NCBI GenBank assembly: GCA_019639075.1
Contig: JAHBSO010000011.1
Span: forward strand, 1-64,000
DNA: 64,000 bases
DNA from: Actinomycetota bacterium
GTDB taxonomy: Bacteria > Actinomycetota > Acidimicrobiia > Acidimicrobiales > Iamiaceae
Reading direction: 5' to 3'
The notes beneath the pieces are model-generated. The model saw only the letters and a list, made by a program, of their open reading frames with translations. It made no database searches and had not been told where the DNA came from. Below, in pieces: positions 29,637 through 38,916 of this stretch. Each line of letters begins with the position of its first letter. The first letter of the stretch is position 1. The position numbers and the translations under genes are program-made.

Positions 29637-31279
29637 CGGCCGCGCACCGTGACGTCGCCGATCTCCACCGCGTACTTGCCCTGATCGCCGAAGGGGGCCG
29701 CCTCGGTGAACCACACGAGGACAGCTTGGCCGCTGGTGGGCGACACGGACACCTCCACGGTTCCGGTGGGGGCATCGGTGACGTCGCCGACGGGGTCGCC
29801 CCAGCCGGCCAGATCGACCGGGACCGAGCCGTCCGCTCCGAGCGAGGCGAGCACGTAGACCTGGGCATCCCAGCCGCCGGTCGGGGTGACGAGGTCGACC
29901 CGTTCGACGTCGGCGGTGTCGCCGAGCACGAGGTAGAAGCCCACGCCGCTCTTGTTCCCGCCCTGGCTGGGGAACGTCGCGGCGCCGTACCGCTCGGTGC
30001 GCCAGGTGGTGGACTCCGAACCGTCGGTGAGGTTCGGGACGAGCTGGTCGTTCTCCTCCTGCTTGCCGTCGCCTTCCGGATCGAACGTCTCGACCCGGTC
30101 GATGGCGAGCTCCGGCCCGGCGGCCCGGGATCCACCGACCAGCCCGGCGCCGAAGACCGTGTAGGCCGCGATGGTGCCTCCGACCACCAGGATCACGAGC
30201 AGGAACCAGATGGCGCCGCGACCGCGCCTGGGCGGGTCGGTGGCGACCGATGCGGCCGGGGTCCGTTCGGGTGGCGGCGCCATGGGCGCCACCGGCGGTG
30301 GTGACGGCGGTGGTGACGGCGGTGGGGTGGCTGATCGGTTCGGGGGAGGAGCGGCGGCTCGGCGGTCGGCATCGCTCGCCGCGGCTGCGGCCGCCTGGGC
30401 CGCGGCCGGGGCGCGGGTCGGATCGGCGCCGGCCGCGAGGAGCGCGCGACGCATCGCGGCTGCGTTCGAGAAGCGGTGCTCGGGACGGCGGGCGAGCGCC
30501 TGGAGCACCACCTGCTCCACCGGCACGGGCACGTCCGGGCGGAGGCGCCGCGGTGGTTCGGGGTCGCGGTGCAGTCGGGCGAAGGCGGTGGACGCGTCGG
30601 TGTCGCCCACGAACGGGGGGCGGCCGGTGAGCGACTCGTAGAGGACGACGCCGAGCGCGTAGAGGTCGGTCCGCCCGTCGACGGGGCCGCCCTCGACCTG
30701 TTCGGGGGCCAGGTACTTGGCCGTGCCGATCATGGAGCCGGCCTCGGTCAGGTCCGAGCCCTCGACGGCTTTGGCGATGCCGAAGTCGGCCACGAGCACT
30801 CGACCGTCGCTCGACAGGAGGATGTTCGCCGGCTTCACGTCCCGGTGGACGAGGCCGGCGGCGTGGGCGGTGCCGAGCGCGTCGGCGACCTGGGTCCCGA
30901 TGGCGAGGACCGCGTGGAGCTTGAGGGGCCCGTGCTCGTCGATGTCGGCCCGGAGGGTCGTGCCGCTGACCAGCTCCATGACGATGGCGTCGAGGCCGTC
31001 GTCGGTGACCGTGTCGTAGATCGACACGATCGACGGGTGCGCGAGGCGGGCCGCGGCGACGGCCTCGCCCCGGAAGCGCTGCACGAACGCCGGGTTCGAC
31101 GCGAGGTGGGGGTGGAGGATCTTGACCGCGACCCGCCGGTCGAGGAGCTGGTCGCCGGCGTCCCACACGGTCGCCATGCCGCCCGACGCGATCGAGCGGG
31201 TCAGGCGGTAGCGGCCGGCGAGGAGACGGCCCGACAGGTCGTCGGAACCAGCACCGGCGATCTGGTCAGGAGGCACCAT
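29633..31279 (-). CDS. membrane Ser/Thr protein kinase with C-terminal discoidin-like ectodomain
   Basis: 548 residues. The Hanks-type kinase domain (about 20-280) is complete: GGMATVWD glycine loop, Lys53 in VAVKIL, HRDVKPANILL (Asp147), DFG (Asp165) and the activation segment GTAKYLAPEQ. A disordered Ala/Pro linker, one membrane helix (IWFLLVILVVGGTIAAYTVF) and an exported domain follow (LAIDRVETFDPEGDGKQEEN ... GSESTTWRTERYG ... VSVSPTSGQAVLVWFTEA). That domain resembles the F5/8-type ectodomain attached to mycobacterial MviN and to kinases in this locus. There are no PASTA repeats. It is coupled to the ECF sigma gene. A TAGCTT -10 lies 9 nt upstream. Confidence 0.9.
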   Translation of the reverse strand: MVPPDQIAGAGSDDLSGRLLAGRYRLTRSIASGGMATVWDAGDQLLDRRVAVKILHPHLASNPAFVQRFRGEAVAAARLAHPSIVSIYDTVTDDGLDAIVMELVSGTTLRADIDEHGPLKLHAVLAIGTQVADALGTAHAAGLVHRDVKPANILLSSDGRVLVADFGIAKAVEGSDLTEAGSMIGTAKYLAPEQVEGGPVDGRTDLYALGVVLYESLTGRPPFVGDTDASTAFARLHRDPEPPRRLRPDVPVPVEQVVLQALARRPEHRFSNAAAMRRALLAAGADPTRAPAAAQAAAAAASDADRRAAAPPPNRSATPPPSPPPSPPPVAPMAPPPERTPAASVATDPPRRGRGAIWFLLVILVVGGTIAAYTVFGAGLVGGSRAAGPELAIDRVETFDPEGDGKQEENDQLVPNLTDGSESTTWRTERYGAATFPSQGGNKSGVGFYLVLGDTADVERVDLVTPTGGWDAQVYVLASLGADGSVPVDLAGWGDPVGDVTDAPTGTVEVSVSPTSGQAVLVWFTEAAPFGDQGKYAVEIGDVTVRGR

Positions 31280-31360
31280 TCAGCACCGAAGCTACCGCTC
31301 ACCGACCGGTGGTCCGGGTCCGGGGTCGGGCCCTGCCGGAGGTCGAGGGGCGGCTCGGGT

Positions 31361-32197
31361 TCAGTCCGGCTGGTGCCAGGCGAAGCCGATGACGCCCGGA
31401 CCGCCGTGCGTGCCGATCACCGGTCCGATGGTCCAGAGCTGCACCTGGTCCCGTGGGTAGCGATCGGCGATGAGGGCGAGCAGCTCCTCGACGTCGTCGG
31501 CGTTGCCGCTGCACAGGGCGAGCTGCTCGATGTGGGGTTCGGCGTAGATCCGGTCGCGCATCCACACGAGAGCCTTCTTGCGGGTGCGGACCTTGGCCGC
31601 CTCGTGGACGCTGCCGTCGCTGATGTCGATGATCGGCTTGATCGACAGCATCGAGCCGAGCATCGCCTGGGCGCCGCCGATGCGGCCGCCCTTCTTGAGG
31701 TTGTCCAGGGTGTTCAGGGCGCCGTAGACGCGCGACCGACCGCGGAGGTCCTCGAGCATGGCGATGATCTCGTCCGCGCTCTTGCCGTCGCGGGCGGCCT
31801 CGGCGGCGGCCAGGACCTTCAGGCCCAGGGTGGCGGTGATCGACTTCGAGTCGAAGATGCGGACGTCGAGGTCGTCGCCGATGGCCCGCTTGGCGTTCTC
31901 GGCGGACTGGATGGTGGCCGACAGGTCGCCGGAGATCGTGATGACGACGACCGCGTCGCCGTCGGCCCCCGCGGCGCGGATCGCCTCCTCGAAGGCGCCG
32001 GGCGAGGGGGCCGCGGTCGCGGGGAGGGCACTGCTGGCCGCCATCTTCTCGTAGAACTGCGTCGGGCTGAGTTCGACCACGTCGACGAACTCCTCGTCAC
32101 CGAAGCGGATGGTCAGCGGGACGATCCGGATGTCGAGGGCCTCGGCCTGCTCGATGGTGATGTCGGCGGCGCTGTCGGTGACGATCTTGACGGTCAT
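31361..32197 (-). CDS. DegV family fatty-acid-binding protein
   Basis: 278 residues with the two-domain DegV fold. It starts VKIVTDSAADITIEQAEALD and has a fatty-acid-binding SGDLSATIQSAENAK loop, DSKSITATLGLKVLAAAEAA and LDNLKKGGRIGGAQA. Family members bind fatty acids, and some act as FakB subunits delivering them to the FakA kinase; no FakA is seen here. The gene lies between DUF6049 and the kinase, where many actinobacteria have murJ. Confidence 0.93.
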   Translation of the reverse strand: MTVKIVTDSAADITIEQAEALDIRIVPLTIRFGDEEFVDVVELSPTQFYEKMAASSALPATAAPSPGAFEEAIRAAGADGDAVVVITISGDLSATIQSAENAKRAIGDDLDVRIFDSKSITATLGLKVLAAAEAARDGKSADEIIAMLEDLRGRSRVYGALNTLDNLKKGGRIGGAQAMLGSMLSIKPIIDISDGSVHEAAKVRTRKKALVWMRDRIYAEPHIEQLALCSGNADDVEELLALIADRYPRDQVQLWTIGPVIGTHGGPGVIGFAWHQPD

Positions 32198-32257
32198 GGG
32201 TCCTCGGTCCTGGGCGGTCAGGTCGATCAGCGTTGGACCCGCCGATCGGACCGGCGG

Positions 32258-34279
32258 TTACATCGGTCGGTCGGCGTGGTCGTGCACGAAGAGGTCGTCG
32301 TCGTCCTCGGTGGGCCTGCCGTCGGGCTCGTCGCCGGTCGGTTCGTCGGCATCGACGTCGGCCTCGCCGTCGCGGCGGCTCCGCCAGATGTGGCGGCCCC
32401 ACCACAGGGCGAGGAAGCCGGCGGCGCCGACGGTGAGCACGATGCCCACCCCGGAGACGGCGGTCGAGCGGATCGTGTAGCGGGACTGGGCGAGCACGAC
32501 CCCGTCGTCGGGCGTGGTGATCGTGACCTGCATGGGGATGTCGCCCGACGTGCGGGCCTCGACGGGGATCGACACGGTGGTCCGGCCGGGTTGGACGACC
32601 GTGTCGAAGTGGTTGCGGGGAAGGTCGAGTCGGTTGGACGAGGACAGGTTGATGCGGACCCGCAGCGGTTCGTCGGCGTCGGAGCGGATCGGGAGGGGGA
32701 TGGTCGCGTTGCGTGCGCCGAGGGTGATCCGGTCGTCGGCCGCGGTCGAGATCGCGGCGAACGACCGGTCGAGCGAGTCGTTGATCTCGGTCAGGCCGGC
32801 GATGCGCTGCTCGTCGGTCAGGTCGCGGCGCTCGGTCCTGGCGAGGGCGATCTGCTCGTCGGTGCGGGGCGTGCCGTCGTCGATCCGCATCGAGTCGAAG
32901 CTCGCGCTCCTGGCGAGGACGGCCCGGCGCGCGTCGGCGTAGCTGCCGAGGGGGGTGATGCGGGGAGCGGCGAGCGCGAGGGGGGTGGTGGCGGGCGGGG
33001 TGGCGTCGAACTGGCCCGACAACGTGTCGGTGCGGAGCACCTGGTTGTCGGCATCGAGCGCGTCGAGCACCAGTGCCAGCACGTCGAGGTCGGCGGTCGT
33101 CAGGTCGACCCGGCCGACGGTGGCGCTGCCGACGTCGCCGGCGATGGTCGCGGTGGCCGCGAGTCGGCCGGTCCACTGGTGTGCCGCGAGCACCGGGTCG
33201 TCGACGGGTTCGGCGGGGAGGTCGTCGACGGTCGAGGTGACGGTGAACGACGCGTCGGCGCCGAGGAGCGGTGTCGGGGCGAGCGGGGCTTCCCCGATGA
33301 CCGTGGACGGGGCGACCACGAGGTGCTCCACACCGACGGCCCGGAGCCCGAACAGCGACGCGGCGTCGAGTTGGTCGGGCTCCCACCAGACGGGGGTCCC
33401 GGGGGACCCGAGCAGGTCGTCGAGGGTGTCGCCACCCAGTCGAGCCTGGTCGCCGAGGGTGCCTCCGAGCCCGGCGGTGGCCAGCGACGGGATGTCGACG
33501 GTCGTGAAGGGCGCCCCGAGGAGCTCGACCCGTTCACGCGCCAGCAGGTCTCGCAGCGCGGCGATGGTGTCGGCGCCGTCGGACTCGGCGTCGGTGCGGT
33601 CGAGGGCGTCGGGGTCGACGAAGAGGCTCACCGGGACGTCGGGGTGCTCGTCGAGCACCCCGACGAGCTCGTCGACCCGGGCGGGGTCGAGCGCCTCGCC
33701 GGGGGTGGGTGCGGTGACCGTGGCCAGGAGCGCGACCGAGGCCTCCGGCGCGTCGGCGTCCGCCGAGGGCCGCCGGATCAGGTACGTCACGATGGTGACG
33801 AGGTCGCCGCCGTCGCTGCCCCGCAATCGGATGCGCACCGGGTACACGCCGGGCTCGGTCAGCCGCCACGCCCAGGCGCCCGAGCCCTCCGGGGGCTCCT
33901 GGCCGCGGTCGTACAGGAAGATGGTGACGTCGACGCGCTGCTCGTCCTCGTCGGGTTGCAGGGGGATGGTCTCGAAGGTGGCCAGCGCGTTGGCGGGCCG
34001 GTCGGTCCGGCTCTGCTCGAGGTCGTCGCGGTTGGTGATGCGGTCGTAGATGTCGACCGCGACGTCGCCGCCGGCGGGCGCGTCGCCGACGGACAGGGCG
34101 ACGCTGAAGCGACCGTCGGGCGCGACCTCGGTCGGCTGGCGGAGCACGGTGAGGCTGGGCTCGGTGGACCGGTCGGGGGACTGGTCGGCGATCGCCTGCG
34201 CGGCGGTGGACGGGACCACGAGTGCGGCGGTGATCGCGATCGCGGCGACGGCCCGGATCGCCCGCCCGCCGGTCAGCAC
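32258..34279 (-). CDS. DUF6049-type exported, C-terminally anchored protein
   Basis: 673 residues. The N-terminal signal segment (AIRAVAAIAITAALVVPSTA) is followed by a large beta-rich extracellular part, a single C-terminal membrane helix (GVGIVLTVGAAGFLALWWGR) and a highly acidic cytoplasmic tail (about 45 residues, EADVDADEPTGDEPDG...). This is the organisation of the uncharacterised protein encoded between the tRNA nucleotidyltransferase and murJ-sigM loci in actinobacteria (Rv3909-type). GTG start; it overlaps the upstream GNAT stop by 7 bp. A role in envelope assembly is guessed from context only. Confidence 0.8.
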   Translation of the reverse strand: MLTGGRAIRAVAAIAITAALVVPSTAAQAIADQSPDRSTEPSLTVLRQPTEVAPDGRFSVALSVGDAPAGGDVAVDIYDRITNRDDLEQSRTDRPANALATFETIPLQPDEDEQRVDVTIFLYDRGQEPPEGSGAWAWRLTEPGVYPVRIRLRGSDGGDLVTIVTYLIRRPSADADAPEASVALLATVTAPTPGEALDPARVDELVGVLDEHPDVPVSLFVDPDALDRTDAESDGADTIAALRDLLARERVELLGAPFTTVDIPSLATAGLGGTLGDQARLGGDTLDDLLGSPGTPVWWEPDQLDAASLFGLRAVGVEHLVVAPSTVIGEAPLAPTPLLGADASFTVTSTVDDLPAEPVDDPVLAAHQWTGRLAATATIAGDVGSATVGRVDLTTADLDVLALVLDALDADNQVLRTDTLSGQFDATPPATTPLALAAPRITPLGSYADARRAVLARSASFDSMRIDDGTPRTDEQIALARTERRDLTDEQRIAGLTEINDSLDRSFAAISTAADDRITLGARNATIPLPIRSDADEPLRVRINLSSSNRLDLPRNHFDTVVQPGRTTVSIPVEARTSGDIPMQVTITTPDDGVVLAQSRYTIRSTAVSGVGIVLTVGAAGFLALWWGRHIWRSRRDGEADVDADEPTGDEPDGRPTEDDDDLFVHDHADRPM

Positions 34280-35004
34280 GGGGCCCCGGGCTCGGGCTCG
34301 GTCAGCGTGCGGGCCAGCACCGTGAGCCAGTCGGGCTCGGGGACGAACCCGCAGCGGCGGTACAGGTGCAGCGCGGCCTCGTTGTGGAACTGCGTGTTGA
34401 CGATGGCGTGGCGGCCACCGGAGCGCTGCAGCCACCGGAGGCACTCGGCGACCAGCGCGCGGCCGATCCCCCTTCCGTGCAGCGCGGGGTCGACGGCAAG
34501 CCGTTGGAGGTAGCCGCGGGTGCCGGCCAGGCCGGTGACCGTGTAGCCGGCGACGCGTCGATCGGACCAGGCCACCCGGAACCGGCTGGTGGGCGTCGCC
34601 CGGATCGCGTCGTCGAGGCCCTGGGCGTCCAGCACCCAGAACTCCTCGAAGGCCCGGGCGTCGACGTCGAGCACCGTGGCGCGGTCGCGGCGGCGTCCGC
34701 GGCGGATGGTGACCGAGGGGTCGGTCGGGGGGAGGTGGATCAGGTCGTGGCGGAGCAGGTGGAGGCGCTCCTGCTCGGCGAAGCCGTTGGCCTCGAACGG
34801 GCCGACCTCGTGCTGGTGGAGCGCGCTCGTGACCACCCGTTGCACGCCCGAGCGTCGGAGGAGGTCGAGCTCGCCGGCGACGACGCCTGCGGTCGGCGTC
34901 GGCCGGTCGGGGGCCGGCGAGACGATGGCGATGCGCTGGTCGCCGCGCCAGGTCGACACCCGGATGGCACCGGGCAGGTGTCGGCGGCGGTCATCGACGG
35001 CCAT
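34273..35004 (-). CDS. GNAT family N-acetyltransferase
   Basis: 243 residues. The C-terminal GNAT fold is clear: YLQRLAVDPALHGRGIGRAL (motif A, acetyl-CoA pyrophosphate loop), then ECLRWLQRSGGRHAIVNTQF and NEAALHLYRRCGFVPE (motif B). The N-terminal 120 residues are a divergent, possibly second, degenerate GNAT half. The acceptor is unknown. It precedes the DUF6049 gene with a 7-bp overlap, so the two are probably one operon. Confidence 0.85.
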   Translation of the reverse strand: MAVDDRRRHLPGAIRVSTWRGDQRIAIVSPAPDRPTPTAGVVAGELDLLRRSGVQRVVTSALHQHEVGPFEANGFAEQERLHLLRHDLIHLPPTDPSVTIRRGRRRDRATVLDVDARAFEEFWVLDAQGLDDAIRATPTSRFRVAWSDRRVAGYTVTGLAGTRGYLQRLAVDPALHGRGIGRALVAECLRWLQRSGGRHAIVNTQFHNEAALHLYRRCGFVPEPDWLTVLARTLTEPEPGAPC

Positions 35005-35124
35005 GTCGGGGCCCGGAGGGGGTGGTCGAGCGGTCTCTCACGCGCACGCGACCCTACGGCCTGCACCGGTGGTGGCCCGGACGCGTCGGTCGGGTGCGAG
35101 GGGGTTGGTGGCGACGGTCACGCG

Positions 35125-36161
<1,037 letters not shown>

Positions 36162-36215
36162 TTCCGGGCGTCCACCGGTCGCCCGACCTTCCCCTTTGCC
36201 CCGAGGAGTCGAACC

Positions 36216-37298
36216 GTGGTGCGTGTCGTCGATCTGCTGCAGTACCTGCTCGAGGAGCGCGGCTCCGATCTGCTCGTCAAGGTCGGCTCCTCCCCGTGCA
36301 TCCGCCGCAACGGCCGCCTGGAGCGGACCACCCTCGACGCCCTCGACTCCGAGGCGATCGAGCAGCTCGCGATGGAGCTGCTCGACGAGGACAAGGCGGC
36401 GGAGTTCCAGGAGATGGGGGAGACCGACCTCGCCCACAGCGTGCCGGGCCTCGGCCGGTTCCGGGTGAACGTGTTCCGCCAGCGGGGCTCGGTGAGCCTG
36501 GCGATCCGCCGGGTCGTGCCCGGCGCGCCGGCCATCAACGATCTCGGGGTGCCGCCGATCGTGGCCGACCTCGCCGGGTGCCGCGACGGCCTGATCCTCC
36601 TCTCCGGTCCCTTCGCCTCCGGCAAGACGACGACCGCGGCGGCGATGATCGACCACATCAACGCGTCCCAGTCGTGCCACATCGTCACGATCGAGGACCC
36701 GATCGAGGTGCTCCACGCCGACCGCATGGCCGTGGTGAGCCAGCGCGAGGTCGGCGCCGACACGCCGGACGTGGCCGACGCCCTCCGCCGGGTGGCCCGT
36801 CAGGATGCTGACGTCATCTTCGTGTCGGACCTGCCCGACGCGGCGTCGGTCACCGAGGCCCTCGGCGCGGCGTCGTCGGGTCGGCTCGTGATCGCCGTGG
36901 TCAACACGCTGTCGGCCACCGACACCATCGCCGCGCTGGTCGACCGCTTCGAGCCGCACCAGCAGGACCCGGTGCGCAAGCTGATCGGCCGGGTGCTGCG
37001 CGGCGTCATCTGCCAGCGCCTCGTGGCCCGGGCCGACGGCCGGGGCCGGGTCGCCGCGGTGGAGTCGCTCGTCGGCACGCACAAGGTGAAGGACGCGATC
37101 GTGAGCAACGCCGATCCCGCCCACCTGGAGCGCCTGATGGCCGAGGGCGACTACCACGGCATGGCGACCTTCGACCAGGCCCTGCTCCAGCTCTACACCG
37201 ACGAGTACGTCACCCTCGACGAGGCGCTCGACCGGGCCGCGCACCCCGACGAGTTCCGCATCTCGGTGCAGCAGGCCGGCCTCGCCACCCTCCGCTGA
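36216..37298 (+). CDS. PilT/PilU-like ATPase with divergent catalytic motifs
   Basis: 360 residues aligning end to end with twitching-motility ATPases: the N-terminal PAS-like half (LLQYLLEERGSDLLVKVGSS), Asp box IVTIEDPIEVLH, SQREVGADTPD and a C-terminal GMATFDQALLQLYTDEYVTL. Key motifs are altered. Walker A is GPFASGKTT (usually GPTGSGKST), Walker B is VIFVSDLPD (usually VILVGEMRD, Glu to Asp, Arg to Pro), and the His box has Asn230 where TLHT has His. It may be a weak or regulatory ATPase. GTG start 8 nt after GAGGAG. No other type IV pilus gene is nearby. Confidence 0.85.
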   Translation: MVRVVDLLQYLLEERGSDLLVKVGSSPCIRRNGRLERTTLDALDSEAIEQLAMELLDEDKAAEFQEMGETDLAHSVPGLGRFRVNVFRQRGSVSLAIRRVVPGAPAINDLGVPPIVADLAGCRDGLILLSGPFASGKTTTAAAMIDHINASQSCHIVTIEDPIEVLHADRMAVVSQREVGADTPDVADALRRVARQDADVIFVSDLPDAASVTEALGAASSGRLVIAVVNTLSATDTIAALVDRFEPHQQDPVRKLIGRVLRGVICQRLVARADGRGRVAAVESLVGTHKVKDAIVSNADPAHLERLMAEGDYHGMATFDQALLQLYTDEYVTLDEALDRAAHPDEFRISVQQAGLATLR

Positions 37299-37323
37299 GC
37301 CTCGAGCACCCCGCCACCCCGAG

Positions 37324-37389
37324 ACCCCATCGTTCTGGCGTAGGCCGCGGTGGGATGCCAAACGTGACCTACGCCAGAACCCGTGGGGT
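37324..37389. repeat. long intergenic hairpin (GTTCTGGCGTAGG inverted repeat)
   Basis: Perfect 13-bp arms GTTCTGGCGTAGG (37332-37344) and CCTACGCCAGAAC (37368-37380) are extended by ACCCCA/TGGGGT outside. They enclose a 23-nt loop. The hairpin lies 26 bp after the PilT-like gene and about 50 bp before cca. It may be a terminator or a repeat element; no T-tract. Confidence 0.8.
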
Positions 37390-37426
37390 GGGGGTTTGGT
37401 GGTTGGGGGGTCCGGGGGCACTCGCG

Positions 37427-37432
37427 TAGCGT
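37427..37432 (+). promoter_or_regulatory. candidate -10 element for a leaderless cca transcript
   Basis: TAGCGT ends exactly 6 nt before the cca GTG, and no Shine-Dalgarno sequence lies between. This fits leaderless initiation as proposed for other genes in the window. Confidence 0.5.
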
Positions 37433-37438
37433 CGCGGC

Positions 37439-38821
37439 GTGGTCCCGACCCGATTCCAGGCCGTGCTCGACGAGATCCGCCCGCTGGCGGACCGCTTCGT
37501 CGCGGCCGATCGGCCGCTCTACCTCGTGGGCGGCATCGTGCGGGACCAGCTCCTCGGCCGACCGCTCGCCGACGGCGCCGACCTGGACCTGACCACCCCG
37601 GCGCGGCCGGAGGAGATCAAGGCGATCGTCGGTCCCGTGGCCGACGCGCTGTGGACCCAGGGGGAGCGGTTCGGCACGATCGGCGTGAAGGTCGGCGGGC
37701 GCAACGTCGAGATCACCACGCACCGGGCCGAGGTGTACTCGCCCGACAGCCGCAAGCCCGAGGTCGCCTTCGGCGACGACATCGTCGACGACCTCGCCCG
37801 TCGCGACTTCACGGTCAACGCCATGGCCCTGCGGGTGCCCGAGCCGGAGCTGATCGACCCGTTCGACGGCGCCGCCGACCTCGCCGCGTCGCGCCTGCGC
37901 ACGCCGCTGTCGCCGGAGGTGTCGTTCACCGACGACCCGTTGCGGATGCTGCGGGCGGCGCGCTTCATTGCCGGCTACGCGCTGGACCCCGACCCGGAGC
38001 TGGTGGCGTCGGTGCGGGCCAACGCCGAGCGGCTGTCGATCGTCTCCGCCGAGCGGATCCGCGACGAGCTCGACAAGCTCCTCGTGGTCGACGACCCCTC
38101 CGCCGGCCTGTGGTTCGTCGTCGACACCGGCCTGGCCGACGAGTTCCTGCCGGAGCTGCCGGCGATGCGGCTGGAGCAGGACCCGATCCACCACCACAAG
38201 GACGTGCTGGCCCACACCATCGCCGTGGTGGCCAAGACCCGGCCGGACCGCATCACGCGGATCGCCGCGCTGCTCCACGACGTGGGCAAGCCGAAGACCC
38301 GGTCGTTCGGGGAGGGTGGCGTCACCTTCCACCACCACGAGGTCGTCGGCGCCCGCATGGCCCGTGATCGCATGCAGGCGCTCAAGTACTCCAACGACGA
38401 CGTCGCCAAGGTCAAGAAGCTGGTGTACCTGCACCTGCGGTTCCACACCTACGGCATGGGCTGGACCGACAGCGCCGTGCGCCGGTTCGTGCGGGACGCG
38501 GGCGACGAGCTGCCCGAGTTGATCGAGCTGACCCGCTGCGACTGCACCACGCGGAACCGGCGTAAGGCCGAGCGGCTGTCGCGTCGGATGGACGAGCTGG
38601 AGGAGCGGATCGCCGTGCTCCGGGCCCAGGAGGAGCTCGACGCGCTGCGGCCCGACCTCGACGGCAAGCAGGTCATGGACCACCTCGGGCTGCGCCCGGG
38701 TCCGGAGATCGGCCGGGCGCTCGACCACCTGCTCGAGCTGCGGCTCGAGGAGGGCCCGTTGGGCGAGGAGGAGGCGTACCGCCGCCTCGACGCCTGGTGG
38801 GCCGCCCAGCAGCCCAGCTGA
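37439..38821 (+). CDS. cca: CCA tRNA nucleotidyltransferase with HD domain
   Basis: A 460-residue class II nucleotidyltransferase that adds or repairs the tRNA 3' CCA end. It has LVGGIVRDQLLGR (29-41), the catalytic DLD carboxylates at 48-50, RRDFTVNAMALRVPE, and an RNA-binding domain with RMLRAARFIAGYAL. An HD phosphohydrolase domain follows (HTIAVVAKT ... LLHDVGKPKTRSF). In mycobacteria the homologue (PcnA, Rv3907c) also neighbours the DUF6049 locus. GTG start. Confidence 0.93.
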   Translation: MVPTRFQAVLDEIRPLADRFVAADRPLYLVGGIVRDQLLGRPLADGADLDLTTPARPEEIKAIVGPVADALWTQGERFGTIGVKVGGRNVEITTHRAEVYSPDSRKPEVAFGDDIVDDLARRDFTVNAMALRVPEPELIDPFDGAADLAASRLRTPLSPEVSFTDDPLRMLRAARFIAGYALDPDPELVASVRANAERLSIVSAERIRDELDKLLVVDDPSAGLWFVVDTGLADEFLPELPAMRLEQDPIHHHKDVLAHTIAVVAKTRPDRITRIAALLHDVGKPKTRSFGEGGVTFHHHEVVGARMARDRMQALKYSNDDVAKVKKLVYLHLRFHTYGMGWTDSAVRRFVRDAGDELPELIELTRCDCTTRNRRKAERLSRRMDELEERIAVLRAQEELDALRPDLDGKQVMDHLGLRPGPEIGRALDHLLELRLEEGPLGEEEAYRRLDAWWAAQQPS

Positions 38822-38835
38822 CGACGTCCGCGATT

Positions 38836-38880
38836 TCCCCTGTGGTTCTGCACGCCCGGCGGTGCAGGATCACAGGGGGA
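38836..38880. terminator. 18-bp G.U-containing hairpin after cca
   Basis: TCCCCTGTGGTTCTGCAC pairs with GTGCAGGATCACAGGGGGA around the loop GCCCGGCG. The two changed positions are G.U pairs in RNA, and one C is bulged. It lies 15 bp past the cca stop and 37 bp before the ABC transporter start. It could terminate cca transcription or act as an attenuator in the transporter leader. Confidence 0.6.
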
Positions 38881-38916
38881 ACCATCGATCAGTCCACGAC
38901 CCTTGTCGGAGCATCC

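Noticed and set aside
30476..34513. A 1345-codon plus-strand open frame across the kinase, DegV and DUF6049 genes
   Set aside because: High GC leaves the complementary frame free of stops. Composition is Gly/Val/Asp/Arg repeats typical of antisense frames, and all three minus-strand genes have clear families.
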